A DNA stretch of 64,000 bases from Rickettsiella endosymbiont of Dermanyssus gallinae (GTDB lineage Bacteria; Pseudomonadota; Gammaproteobacteria; Diplorickettsiales; Diplorickettsiaceae): positions 1,116,001 through 1,180,000 of the forward strand of contig NZ_CP079094.1 in NCBI RefSeq assembly GCF_019285595.1, written 5' to 3'. This document shows positions 1-9,200 of this stretch, one piece after another. The first letter of the stretch is position 1. Each line of letters opens with the position of its first letter. The notes below the pieces were generated by a model. It searched no databases. It was not told the origin of the DNA and saw nothing but the letters and a program-made list of their open reading frames with translations. The translations under genes were made by a program, and so were the position numbers.

Positions 1-1347
1 GGCCGTTCTACCAAAAATGGCGATATCGAAGAAACGGCCATAAAAACAAACTTAGAAGCCGCTAAAGAAATTGCGCATCAATTACGTGTACGTGATTTAG
101 GCGGATTAATTGTTATCGATTTCATCGATATGAATTCTGAAGATAACAAGCGCAAAGTTGAAAACTGTTTACGCGAAGCGACCAAAAAAGATCGCGCACG
201 CATTCAAATAGGACGTATTTCGGCGTTTGGATTATTAGAAATGTCTCGCCAACGTTTACGTCACTCCTTAGGTAAAGCGAATGAAACACTTTGCCCGCAT
301 TGTAGCGGACAAGGCACCGTACGAAGTCCAGCGTCATTAGCTTTATCGCTGATTCGCTTAATTGAAAAAGAAGCATTAAAGAAATCAACACAACAATTAC
401 GTGTAGAGTTGCCGATTGATATGCTAACCTATCTTATCAATGAAAAACGAACGGCCATTAACCAAATCGAACAACGTTATCAAGTCACGTTGCAACTTAT
501 TCCTAATCCTTACTGGCAATCGCCGCAACATAAAATTACCGCACTGACCAAAAGCGCTGAAGATAAAGACAGCCATGTAGCCAGTTATGAGTTACTAGAA
601 AATAGAACACGTACTGATGTTTCTATGCCTTATGCTGCACCTGTGGCTCGTCAACCTGAAGTGCCCGCGGTAAAATCGATTGTTCTACCTAACAACAAAA
701 ACAAATCTAAAACGCAATTAGGCGTGTTAAGTCGTCTGTTTTCCATGCTCAGCGATTTAACTAAATCTAAAAAAACAACACCGGTAGTTGTTGCACAGCC
801 CGCTAAGAAAGCAGAACACTATGCTGCAAAACCGCATCAAGAACGCCGTTATGCAAAAGGAGGCAATAGAAACAACAATAACCGAAGCCGCCCCCGAAGA
901 GAGCGTGGACAAGGTAATCGCTATCCAGCTGCCAACAACCAACCCACTCGATATGAACAGCAAACACAAGCTAAGCCTTCTGCTGTAGAAAGAACACCGC
1001 AGCCCAGAAGAAGACCACCTGAGCGCGCACTTCCCATCGAGGAAACTCAAGCAGTAAAAAAACAACATCCGGTACAACCGCGTCCTGCTCCTAGAAAGCC
1101 GATTGAAGCGGTAGAAAAACCAAGCATCGTTACTGCTCCTCAAGTAGTACCAACACAAACACAGGCTATAGTTACCCATCCGAAACCAGTGAATCCTACT
1201 ACGAGTGAAAAGACGGAAAATAAAGCACCCGCTAATAGTGCATTGCGATCACATAGACGCAACCCACGACGTTATGGTGGAGAACCTAAATTACGCCACC
1301 GTAACTATGCTTTTGAAGATCAATCTTCTGAAAAGCACCATAAATAG
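1..1347 (+). CDS. rne: Ribonuclease E, C-terminal part (5' end outside window)
   Basis: Essential endoribonuclease for rRNA/tRNA maturation and mRNA decay. The frame is open from base 1, so the start lies upstream. The first residues (GRSTKNGDIEETA, then LRVRDLGGLIVIDFIDM) are the end of the catalytic DNase I-like subdomain with the metal-binding aspartates. The Zn-link CPHCSGQGTV follows around residue 92, then the small domain (LIRLIEKEAL, LINEKRTAINQIE). After about residue 185 the protein becomes an Arg/Pro/Gln-rich low-complexity tail of roughly 260 residues, typical of the RNA-binding and degradosome scaffold half of RNase E and fast-evolving. The RNase G paralogue would lack this tail. 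A terminator follows directly. Confidence 0.95.
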   Translation, partial: GRSTKNGDIEETAIKTNLEAAKEIAHQLRVRDLGGLIVIDFIDMNSEDNKRKVENCLREATKKDRARIQIGRISAFGLLEMSRQRLRHSLGKANETLCPHCSGQGTVRSPASLALSLIRLIEKEALKKSTQQLRVELPIDMLTYLINEKRTAINQIEQRYQVTLQLIPNPYWQSPQHKITALTKSAEDKDSHVASYELLENRTRTDVSMPYAAPVARQPEVPAVKSIVLPNNKNKSKTQLGVLSRLFSMLSDLTKSKKTTPVVVAQPAKKAEHYAAKPHQERRYAKGGNRNNNNRSRPRRERGQGNRYPAANNQPTRYEQQTQAKPSAVERTPQPRRRPPERALPIEETQAVKKQHPVQPRPAPRKPIEAVEKPSIVTAPQVVPTQTQAIVTHPKPVNPTTSEKTENKAPANSALRSHRRNPRRYGGEPKLRHRNYAFEDQSSEKHHK

Positions 1348-1357
1348 CTAATCTTCT

Positions 1358-1405
1358 AAACATCCGAGGCGCTTAGTTGAGCGCTCCGGATGTTTATTCT
1401 TTTTT
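1358..1405 (+). terminator. Rho-independent terminator of rne
   Basis: Inverted repeat AACATCCG(a)GGCGC / GCGCtCCGGATGTT followed by a T-rich run, starting 11 bases after the rne stop codon. Confidence 0.85.
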
Positions 1406-1471
1406 AATTAATAAAACTTTTTAAGTATTTTATTCAAACTTAAATTATCATTGCTGCGTGAAAAACGCGTT

Positions 1472-1718
1472 CGATGAGACAGGAAAGCATTGTGAAAGCA
1501 ATGCGAAGTCGAAGAGCCCGCGATAGGCGTGCGTTGACGGGCGAAGCAGGAAACGCATCACGCCGTAAAGTCATTTGTGGGAGGCACGGGCATGAACTCC
1601 GAAGGAGTGAGTGCGTGCCGGACGCAGGACGTATCGCGGCCTAATTTCAGTCGCGTCATGCGAACGAATTTCGGGGACACCATGGCCGAAATTCTTCGGG
1701 AGCATAGCGACTCACTTG
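1472..1718 (+). mobile_element. 247-bp repeat element, copy 1
   Basis: One of ten copies. Element orientation is defined here as CGATGAGAC... to ...GACTCACTTG. Ends are imperfect inverted repeats. Internal inverted repeats: GCATTG/CAATGC (1487-1492/1499-1504), GCCCG/CGGGC (1516-1520/1538-1542), GGCACG/CGTGCC (1583-1588/1614-1619) enclosing ACTCC/GGAGT, CCGCGATA/TATCGCGG (1518-1525/1632-1639), GAATTTCGG/CCGAAATTC (1666-1674/1686-1694). This copy is intergenic, flanked by ...GCGTT and TAATT, with no duplication. It differs from the common form at one base (ACCATGG for ACGATGG). Confidence 0.95.
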
Positions 1719-1744
1719 TAATTTATAAGATAATAGCCCTAAGT

Positions 1745-1885
1745 TTACTTCTTGGTTTTTTTCTTGCCTTGTCTTGCCTGGGCATAGGCGATAGCAACCG
1801 CCTGCTTTTGATTTCTACCGTGTCGTACCAGTTCCGCTATATTCTCCGATATAATCTTTTTTGATTTTCCTTTTTTTAGTGGCAT
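1745..1885 (-). CDS. 46-aa basic protein resembling DUF6496-type small proteins
   Basis: Starts [20 protein letters not shown] and continues with [17 protein letters not shown] to a Lys-rich end. This pattern (MPLKKGKS...ISENI..., QKQAVAIA) is seen in small hypothetical proteins common in bacterial and phage genomes; function unknown. Its ATG abuts the ATG of the divergent HNH gene (CATATG), so the two are back to back with no spacer. A recruited phage-type pair is possible. The recognition rests on memory of the family, not on a search. Confidence 0.6.
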   Translation of the reverse strand: MPLKKGKSKKIISENIAELVRHGRNQKQAVAIAYAQARQGKKKTKK

Positions 1886-2681
1886 ATGAAACCCCCTAAT
1901 AAAATTTGTTCGTTTTGCGAAATCCCCTACCGGGTAAAACCCTATTTAATCCCTACTTCCAAATTTTGCTCTCTTAGTTGTAAAGCAAACTCGGAAAGAA
2001 CAGAAATAAAAGCATTATGCTTAATATGCAAATCCCCTTTTACACATATTTCTTCCCGATGCAATAAAGCCAAATATTGTTCTACTTCTTGTTACAGAGT
2101 AGCCCAGAAAAACAAAGGAAAAATTGAGTATATTTGTCAACACTGCCTTAAACCATTCATCGGACATGCATGTCATACAAGTGAGTCGCTATGCTCCCGA
2201 AGAATTTCGGCCATCGTGTCCCCGAAATTCGTTCGCATGACGCGACTGAAATTAGGCCGCGATACGTCCTGCGTCCGGCACGCACTCACTCCTTCGGAGT
2301 TCATGCCCGTGCCTCCCACAAATGACTTTACGGCGTGATGCGTTTCCTGCTTCGCCCGTCAACGCACGCCTATCGCGGGCTCTTCGACTTCGCATTGCTT
2401 TCACAATGCTTTCCTGTCTCATCGATAGAAAATATTGCTCTAAACCCTGCGTCAATAAAGCATCTAAAGAAACTTTCAAGCCTTCTTTTACAACTGTAAG
2501 AAAGTCTCTAGTTACTAGAGGATTAATTGATCGCTGCAATCGGTGTGCTTATAATATTGAGCCACGCACCCTTGGCGTTCACCATAAAGATAAAAATCGT
2601 AATAATAATGATATATCTAATCTTGAAGTCCTTTGTCCAAATTGCCACAGCCTAGAGCACCTTAAACATATTAGTCATTGA
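1886..2681 (+). pseudogene. HNH-endonuclease-like gene split by a 247-bp element
   Basis: The 5' part (1886-2177) encodes three Cys-rich zinc-knuckle-like units ([11 protein letters not shown]...CSLSC, CLICKSPFTH...CSTSC, CQHCLKPFIGHACH). The 3' part (2425-2681) adds one more CSKPC unit and an HNH motif (CNRCAYN...LGVHHKDKNRNNN...LEVLCPNCHSLEH). Removing bases 2178-2424 joins the parts in one frame (...GHACH-NRKYCSKPC...), giving about 182 residues. Zn-finger plus HNH architecture fits a phage or homing-type nuclease. As it stands the frame is closed inside the element, so the nuclease is probably inactive. Confidence 0.75.
2178..2424 (-). mobile_element. 247-bp repeat element, copy 2
   Basis: Same length as the other copies, inserted antisense within the HNH gene. 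Plus-strand flanks are GTCATA and ATAGAA. A 3-bp ATA duplication is possible but is not seen at the other sites. Confidence 0.95.
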
Positions 2682-2949
2682 CTCCCTATTAAATAACCAT
2701 TTAGTCAATGGAAGCCTATTTTGCAAATTCTGCTAAGCCCGTAACCTGCTTTATTACTGCAACTTATCCCAAAGAAATCCACGAATTTTGGGTTTTATAA
2801 TCATTGATTGATACTCTCAATTATTAATTCTATTAATTAATCGATCAAAACTACGCAGTACTTTTTTTAACATATTCCGGTAAGCTTAACTTACTCAAAA
2901 AAGCATGGGCGGCCTATTTTAACCTTGACTATTCTGACAGATAGTAATA
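2682..2949. other. A+T-rich intergenic stretch, no gene seen
   Basis: Short imperfect repeats of ATTAATT type around 2820-2850. No convincing start/RBS/ORF, tRNA or terminator is visible. Confidence 0.5.
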
Positions 2950-3196
2950 CAAGTGAGTCGCTATGCTCCCGAAGAATTTCGGCCATCGTGTCCCCGAAAT
3001 TCGTTCGCATGACGCGACTGAAATTAGGCCGCGATACGTCCTGCGTCCGGCACGCACTCACTCCTTCGGAGTTCATGCCCGTGCCTCCCACAAATGACTT
3101 TACGGCGTGATGCGTTTCCTGCTTCGCCCGTCAACGCACGCCTATCGCGGGCTCTTCGACTTCGCATTGCTTTCACAATGCTTTCCTGTCTCATCG
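2950..3196 (-). mobile_element. 247-bp repeat element, copy 3
   Basis: Flanked by AGTAATA and TTCGAAG; no duplication. It lies 72 bases downstream of the truncated TPS-domain gene, so it may mark an old rearrangement end point. Confidence 0.95.
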
Positions 3197-3268
3197 TTCG
3201 AAGTTTTGCACCTCTATCAAAACCGGAAACTCTCTCTCTTTCAAGAGTTTTGTACGATTTGGTCGGAA

Positions 3269-3607
3269 CTAGTACAGATTAATCAACCACACCTGGCCAT
3301 TCGCATTCAAATGACCTTGGATCTGGCTCGCTTGATTACTTCCTAACACCCGGTTCACGGCAAGTGCTTGAGGATTAGGTTGCGCAAAGTTAACCGTTTC
3401 TTTTGGCGCAATATCGAACTGGTTCCAGTTCAGCGACAGATTTTGACTTTGCTGATTAATGGTTGTGGTATTGCCTGACTGGCTAATATTTCCAGCACCT
3501 GCAGTTACTTGCCCGCCGATCGGAGCAGCTTGGGCACTCATCATCGTAGCGCTTAAAATAAATAATAAGACAAGCTGTTTAAGACGGCAGATAAAATGCA
3601 TAAACAT
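3269..3607 (-). pseudogene. Truncated two-partner-secretion exoprotein (haemagglutinin N-terminal domain)
   Basis: 112 residues: signal peptide (hydrophobic 10-22, cleavage near SAQA-AP) followed by the start of a TPS/filamentous-haemagglutinin domain (GGQVTAGAG, NQFDIAPKETVNF, VNRVLGSNQASQIQGHLNANGQVWLIN). The family normally continues INPNGV(L/I)FG and runs to many hundreds of residues. Here it ends INLY-stop, so the beta-helix passenger is missing. No TpsB/CdiB transporter gene is in the window. Probably a relic of an adhesin or contact-dependent toxin. The A+T-rich region upstream (3608-3826) holds no other gene. Confidence 0.8.
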
Positions 3608-3826
3608 AACCTAATAAGGTGTTAACAATATTCAAGATCAGCTAACAAGAATAGATAATCTTGTACCATTTCTTAGATGAAACTTTATTGTTGATATAAG
3701 TTATATTTTGTTGGACTTTTAAGAGAACAATGAGGGTATAATCTAATTTGAAATTATTATGGAACCCATCAAGTCCGTATTATATCCTTATTACATCCAT
3801 CCTTTCAACTTAAGTGCTTTTATTAA

Positions 3827-4864
3827 CTAAACACAGCTGAGATCTTTATTTCCATTCAGATGCGCCGGGAAAGAAAGGCCAAAGTGTAAATAGGTCTGTT
3901 TCGTCGCGATGCGACCCCGCGATGTACGCATCATAAAGCCTTGCTGAATTAAATACGGTTCAATTACTTCTTCGATAGTATCGCGCTCTTCGCCAATCGC
4001 TGCTGCTAAGCTATCTAAACCAACCGGACCTCCATCGAATTTTTCGATAAGACTCGTTAATAACTTACGGTCCTGTTGATCAAATCCTTGTCGATCAACC
4101 TCCAACAAATCTAATGCCTGAGCAGCCAACAACGCATTAATATACCCGTCGGCTTTCACTTCTGCAAAATCTCTAACCCGTCGCAATAAGCGGTTAGCAA
4201 TACGCGGCGTGCCCCTCGCACGCTTAGCAATTTCCATCGCGCCGTTAGGATCAATTTTTACGTTCAAAATACTAGCAGAACGAATCACAATACCACATAA
4301 ATCGTCCACACTATAAAATTCAAGTCGCTGTACAATACCAAAACGATCACGCAACGGAGAAGTTAATAAACCTGCACGCGTTGTCGCGCCAATTAAAGTA
4401 AACGGTGGTAAATCTAATTTAATAGAACGCGCCGCCGGACCCTCACCTATCATGATATCTAATTGGTAGTCTTCCAATGCGGGATACAATATTTCTTCAA
4501 TAACAGGACTTAAACGATGTATTTCATCAATAAATAAAACTTCCCGGCCTTCAAGATGCGTTAGTAATGCCGCTAAATCGCCCGCCTTTTCTAAAATAGG
4601 ACCTGAGGTTTGTTTGAGCGATACGTTCATTTCATTGGCAATAATATGTGCCAAGGTTGTTTTTCCTAACCCAGGCGGTCCCACGATGAGCACATGATCC
4701 AGCGCTTCATTGCGTGCACGCGCGGCCTGAATGAAAAGACCCATTTGCTCAGAAACGGAAGACTGTCCTAAATAATCGGCGAGCGTTAGCGGACGTATAC
4801 GCGGTACCAGCTTATCGTCTTCCGATAATTTCTTAGCACTAATCAGTCGATCAGATAACAACAT
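3827..4864 (-). CDS. ruvB: Holliday junction branch-migration ATPase RuvB
   Basis: Hexameric AAA+ motor that, with RuvA, drives branch migration in recombination repair. 345 residues, normal length. Walker [10 protein letters not shown] (62-70), Walker B LFIDEIH (110-116), sensor region GATTRAG (159-165), arginine finger region SPLRDRFG (169-176), and a C-terminal winged helix ([18 protein letters not shown]). Normally it directly follows ruvA; here an island of about 7.5 kb intervenes (4901-12263), so it may need its own promoter. Confidence 0.98.
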   Translation of the reverse strand: MLLSDRLISAKKLSEDDKLVPRIRPLTLADYLGQSSVSEQMGLFIQAARARNEALDHVLIVGPPGLGKTTLAHIIANEMNVSLKQTSGPILEKAGDLAALLTHLEGREVLFIDEIHRLSPVIEEILYPALEDYQLDIMIGEGPAARSIKLDLPPFTLIGATTRAGLLTSPLRDRFGIVQRLEFYSVDDLCGIVIRSASILNVKIDPNGAMEIAKRARGTPRIANRLLRRVRDFAEVKADGYINALLAAQALDLLEVDRQGFDQQDRKLLTSLIEKFDGGPVGLDSLAAAIGEERDTIEEVIEPYLIQQGFMMRTSRGRIATKQTYLHFGLSFPAHLNGNKDLSCV

Positions 4865-4900
4865 AAGAACAACCGTGGTTAGTATATAAATAACACAAAT

Positions 4901-6010
4901 TTATTGTGCGCTATTAAAACATGGCTCCCTTTTACAGAGGGTAACTTCCGTATTCAAAGGCAAAAAACCTTTTTCACTTAAGGCAAAAAACAATATCTTA
5001 CGATCCGTTTTATTAAACGCGAGGCCAAAATCAGACGCTAGCATCTCATCCACTAAGCGAAGATTACCTGAACTGACTGCTTTTTCTAATAGCAAAGGCT
5101 TATATTTTTTAGAAAATTGATCTTTATCTTCCTTCGTCATATGTTTAAATAATACACGCACCGCTTCTAAGTTCTCAACCTCTAATGCCGTGAGTAGAGC
5201 GTCTTTTTTATCCATTAGCGTCAACCGCTTTTCCTTTTCTAATAACAAATTCAAGATGCGCTTATCATATTGGCGGCAAGCAAAATAGATGGCAGGAAAC
5301 GTTTCCTTTAGCCCGCCTATTAATTTATTATTATTATCCTGCTTAATACAAGCACCGGCTTCCAACAAATGCTTCGTTGTTTTCCATTGTCCCGCTTTTA
5401 CTGCCAGCACCAGCGATGAAAAACCAGCCACTTCTCGCTCAAGGTCTGCCCCTGCAGCAAGCAAACACTTTACATATTCATTTTTACCCAACTGAGAAGC
5501 GAGCATCAGCGGCGTCCATCCTTCCACATTGGACTTATCAATCTCTTCTTTATCTAAACTTCGTATAAACTGAGCCAATGCGTCACTTTCTGGATTCAGT
5601 ACCACAAAATGCAAAAGTGATCCCTTGAGTAACTCGTTTAGATCAATCTTTTTATTCTCATGAAATAATTCGGCATGCAACATTTTCTTATGAAACAGTA
5701 TACGCCTATAGGATTGCGTAGCTTGCAGCGCTTTTTCAAAGGCCTCTTTTTGATCGGTATAGAGCCATTTATAGCGTAAGGTATCGTTTGCTATTTCTTC
5801 TTGAAGATCCGCGTCCATTAATTCACGACAAATCGGTAATTTAAATACTTCAAACAGTTCAAAAAAAGCAAGTGAGTCGCTATGCTCCCGAAGAATTTCG
5901 GCCATCGTGTCCCCGAAATTCGTTCGCATGACGCGACTGAAATTAGGCCGCGATACGTCCTGCGTCCGGCACGCACTCACTCCTTCGGAGTTCATGCCCG
6001 TGCCTCCCAC
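4901..6010 (-). CDS. Ankyrin-repeat protein whose N-terminus is supplied by a 247-bp element (copy 4)
   Basis: The open frame is 369 codons, but the first about 47 (MGGTGMNSEGVSACRTQDVS and on to SDSL) are the mobile element. The host part (from 5868 downward) begins AFFELFEVFKLPICREL and carries about three ankyrin repeats around residues 165-270 (EGWTPLMLASQLGKNEYVKC, GFSSLVLAVKAGQW, an atypical third). Joining the flanks without the element puts a TAG two codons upstream and shows no ATG, so the original start is lost. The element offers GGAGG-7 nt-ATG in frame with the remainder, so a chimeric protein could be made. The first in-frame ATG in host DNA is MDADLQEE. Candidate host-interaction protein; expression uncertain. 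Confidence 0.6.
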   Translation of the reverse strand: MGGTGMNSEGVSACRTQDVSRPNFSRVMRTNFGDTMAEILREHSDSLAFFELFEVFKLPICRELMDADLQEEIANDTLRYKWLYTDQKEAFEKALQATQSYRRILFHKKMLHAELFHENKKIDLNELLKGSLLHFVVLNPESDALAQFIRSLDKEEIDKSNVEGWTPLMLASQLGKNEYVKCLLAAGADLEREVAGFSSLVLAVKAGQWKTTKHLLEAGACIKQDNNNKLIGGLKETFPAIYFACRQYDKRILNLLLEKEKRLTLMDKKDALLTALEVENLEAVRVLFKHMTKEDKDQFSKKYKPLLLEKAVSSGNLRLVDEMLASDFGLAFNKTDRKILFFALSEKGFLPLNTEVTLCKREPCFNSAQ

Positions 6011-6115
6011 AAATGACTTTACGGCGTGATGCGTTTCCTGCTTCGCCCGTCAACGCACGCCTATCGCGGGCTCTTCGACTTCGCATTGCTTTCACAATGC
6101 TTTCCTGTCTCATCG
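5869..6115 (-). mobile_element. 247-bp repeat element, copy 4
   Basis: Plus-strand flanks AAAAAAAG and ATCGCTA; no duplication. Same orientation as the ankyrin gene that it heads. Confidence 0.95.
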
Positions 6116-6213
6116 ATCGCTAAAAAGTGTATGCTGAAATAAAAAAATCGGAAAAATAAACTAAAAGCAGAGAAACATCAAGTGGAAATTAAAAACATTA
6201 ACACACTGTAGAT

Positions 6214-9200
6214 TCAAAACTTCTTTTGAAGTGCTTGCAGAACAAAATCTTCCGAATAGAAACGCGGATCATTTTCTTCAGTCGGTACCGGCGCTAATTT
6301 ACAACCAAGAAGGTTGGCCATAAGAAGCAACAGGCCCGAGCCATCAAATTGTGAAGGATTAAATATTTTTAGCCCGGGTATATTATTAGTCTTTCCTTCT
6401 ACTTGAGGTAATGGAGATTTGAAAAATCGATGCCGAATTGCGCCACATATTGCTGAATGACTTGCGCTATTTTTGGCATCTCTACGTTTACGCTGATGTA
6501 CAGCCGGATGCTCAGGCGCTTTATTAAACAATAGATTATTTTTAGCTTGCCTATAATGCGTTATTTGATCTTTAAATGCGGTAGCATTCTTTATGCGTGC
6601 TATTTCATGCTTGAGCGTGATCGATTTATCCTCAAATACGATGGACAAGCTTTCTAATTTAGGTGTTTGATAAAACGCTTGCAATGATAGGGCATAGCGC
6701 TCACTTTCTGTGATGCGACTATCCAATACGTTGCTAATAAGTAAATTATCTCCCAACCGATAAAAATGGTAATCACCCGCTTTCTTAGCACTCACTATAG
6801 TCGTGTTTTCTTCTACATCTTCGGGATTAATAACCATGATATCTTTATCGTGAGGAAATTCTAAAGGTATTGGTTTTAAAGCCCACCCGGCATCCATTTT
6901 CATGGGCGCATGCTGGAGAACAATATGTAATCGACTCGTCCATTTTTTAAGTACTGCGTTCTTTAAACGTATCGTGCTAATGAGACAATCGACCCCCTGC
7001 ATAGACGTAAATAACGCTATAGCGACATCATCGCCTATCAACATCGTCCTTGCTTGAACGCTTAATCCTAAATCTTTTTGCAACTGATTGCTTATTTCGC
7101 GTAAATCTAAGGTGTCAATTAAGTTTGCATCGTCCCTATCATAAATTACCACTTCAGGCAGTGGTAATTTATGCACATCTAAAATCTTATGACCCGAACG
7201 AATAACAAATACGTTTTCGCCGCCATTTCCTATTAAATGACTTCGACGATAAGGATCATTAGGCAACACATCATGCTTACCATGGCCTATAGCAATTGTT
7301 TCATTGCTTGGAAGCGATTGCACAAAAATAGTGAGCTTTAAACGATTAGCGGTTTTAGAACAGTCCTTTATTATATCGTCTATAGAACGGTTCGTGCTTT
7401 GAAAAGCATAGAAGTTATTCCCCTCGACTCTTATTTCAGCATTATCACTCAATTGTAAAACTAACTGATTACTAGCATATTGAGTAATACGCAGCGTAAA
7501 TTCATTCTCTATGCCATAGCGATCGGTATCATTGATTAACCGTGTATCAATCTGATCTTCTATAAAAGAAAGGCTTAGCGTATTATTTGTCTTTTCCAGC
7601 CTATTAATATCATTCAATGTATAGGCAAACGCAAATCGATGCAAACCACCCGCCTCCAACAAACTAACCGCGGCCTCCCCTTTATTTACAATAGGCACAC
7701 TGTAAGTAAACTGACTGTTCCTATTTCTAGCATGGTTAAGAACATTCGTGTAAGGTCTTATAATAAGTTTAAGCGCATATTCACAATGCTTATTTTTGGG
7801 AATAAAAATAACATCTGGGTTGTGTTGATTTTCTCCGCCTCGTGCATCGCTGTAGCGTGTATGGCAACCGATACGAACGCTGTCTTGTTTGTTTGCGCGT
7901 AAAAGAATATTACTTATCCTATTAACTCTTAACGGAATAAGCTGGTTTTTAGCTTGTTCAGTAAAATAAATAAGGCTCCTTGTATTTTTTAAATTAACCG
8001 AAATAGTTTTTTGCTCCTTCGCAAACAGACCTAAATCCAAGGTATTCGTACCGTTACCGCCATGAAGAGTACCGCTAATCGTATGGCCTTCTAACAAAAA
8101 ACTATCGTTACCATCGCCTAAGTGAGCGATTTTATGCCCATTGCCCACGATAACAACGTGATCGCCTTGAGGAAAACCTATCACCCTATCATTTCCATCA
8201 CCTAAGTTAATGAGTGTCGTATTTCCTGTTCTGGCATCAGCATATTCTATACCCATCGCCTTATCACAAAAGTAGGCGCCCTCACTGGGTATAGCGCCAT
8301 CATCGCCTGTGGGCGCACAAAAAAGATCGCCTTCCAGCGCATCAGGCTTCGTTCGACTCCAATGAATATCGTTTACCTTTCGATCAAGTAGCACCGTGTT
8401 ATTTAAATATATATCCAACTTATTGGTACAGTCTTTTCTAGTTTTATATTTAAAATAATTGCCAAATTGATCGGGTTGGCACCCTAAAAAGTCGAGTGGT
8501 GAACAATTTGCCCTATGGCTAATCGTATGGCATAAAGCAATATCGGGGCAATTTTCTCTATAGATAAGCGTATTGCATACCTCCACGACATTCGCGGTTG
8601 GTAAAATAGCTCGCTGTAGACTGGTATGGTTTTTTAAGAAATCAATTCCTTGTTTGAATAAGCGATTATTCGCCTGCTTCTCCTCCATTAAGTGTTGTAG
8701 GTACTGCTTAGGATTCATTCCTACAAAAGCACGCAAGCCTTCAATGAATTTTTCTGTACTGCTTAAATGAATCAGCGCATCTATTTTATCAACTTGTTTA
8801 ACGGCTAAATAAACATCAGTTCCAATAAACACTACCGCCCCAATCGTCGCGCCTATAGGCCCTGTAACCGATGAAACACCTTCTAAGAATCCAAGCCCTT
8901 CTGCTATTTCTATACCAATCTCTGCGCCATCAACACCCAGAAAAATACTGTCGCCCATAATACCTGCTACCGCATCCGGGTTTCCTTGCTGATATGATTT
9001 TATTTGATTAACTAAATCATAAACAATATAGACTGAAGTGCCTCGTGCTAAAAAAGGTGATGCCATCCTAAATGATCGACCCAGCAGTCGTTGATCATTT
9101 AAAATCAGTTTTGTTCCCTTTATAGATGCCTTTTCTGCTAGTTTTGCAAATACTTGCCCTCCCGCAATAAATCCTATGTTAATCGCAACACCTGTATAAT

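Noticed and set aside
1472-1718. Arg-rich 56-codon ORF (MRQESIVKAMRSRRARDRRA...) and MGGTG... ORF in all copies of the 247-bp element as real proteins of the element
   Set aside because: Most frames of the G+C-rich element are open, inverted repeats explain the sequence better, and the frames depend on flanking DNA for their ends.
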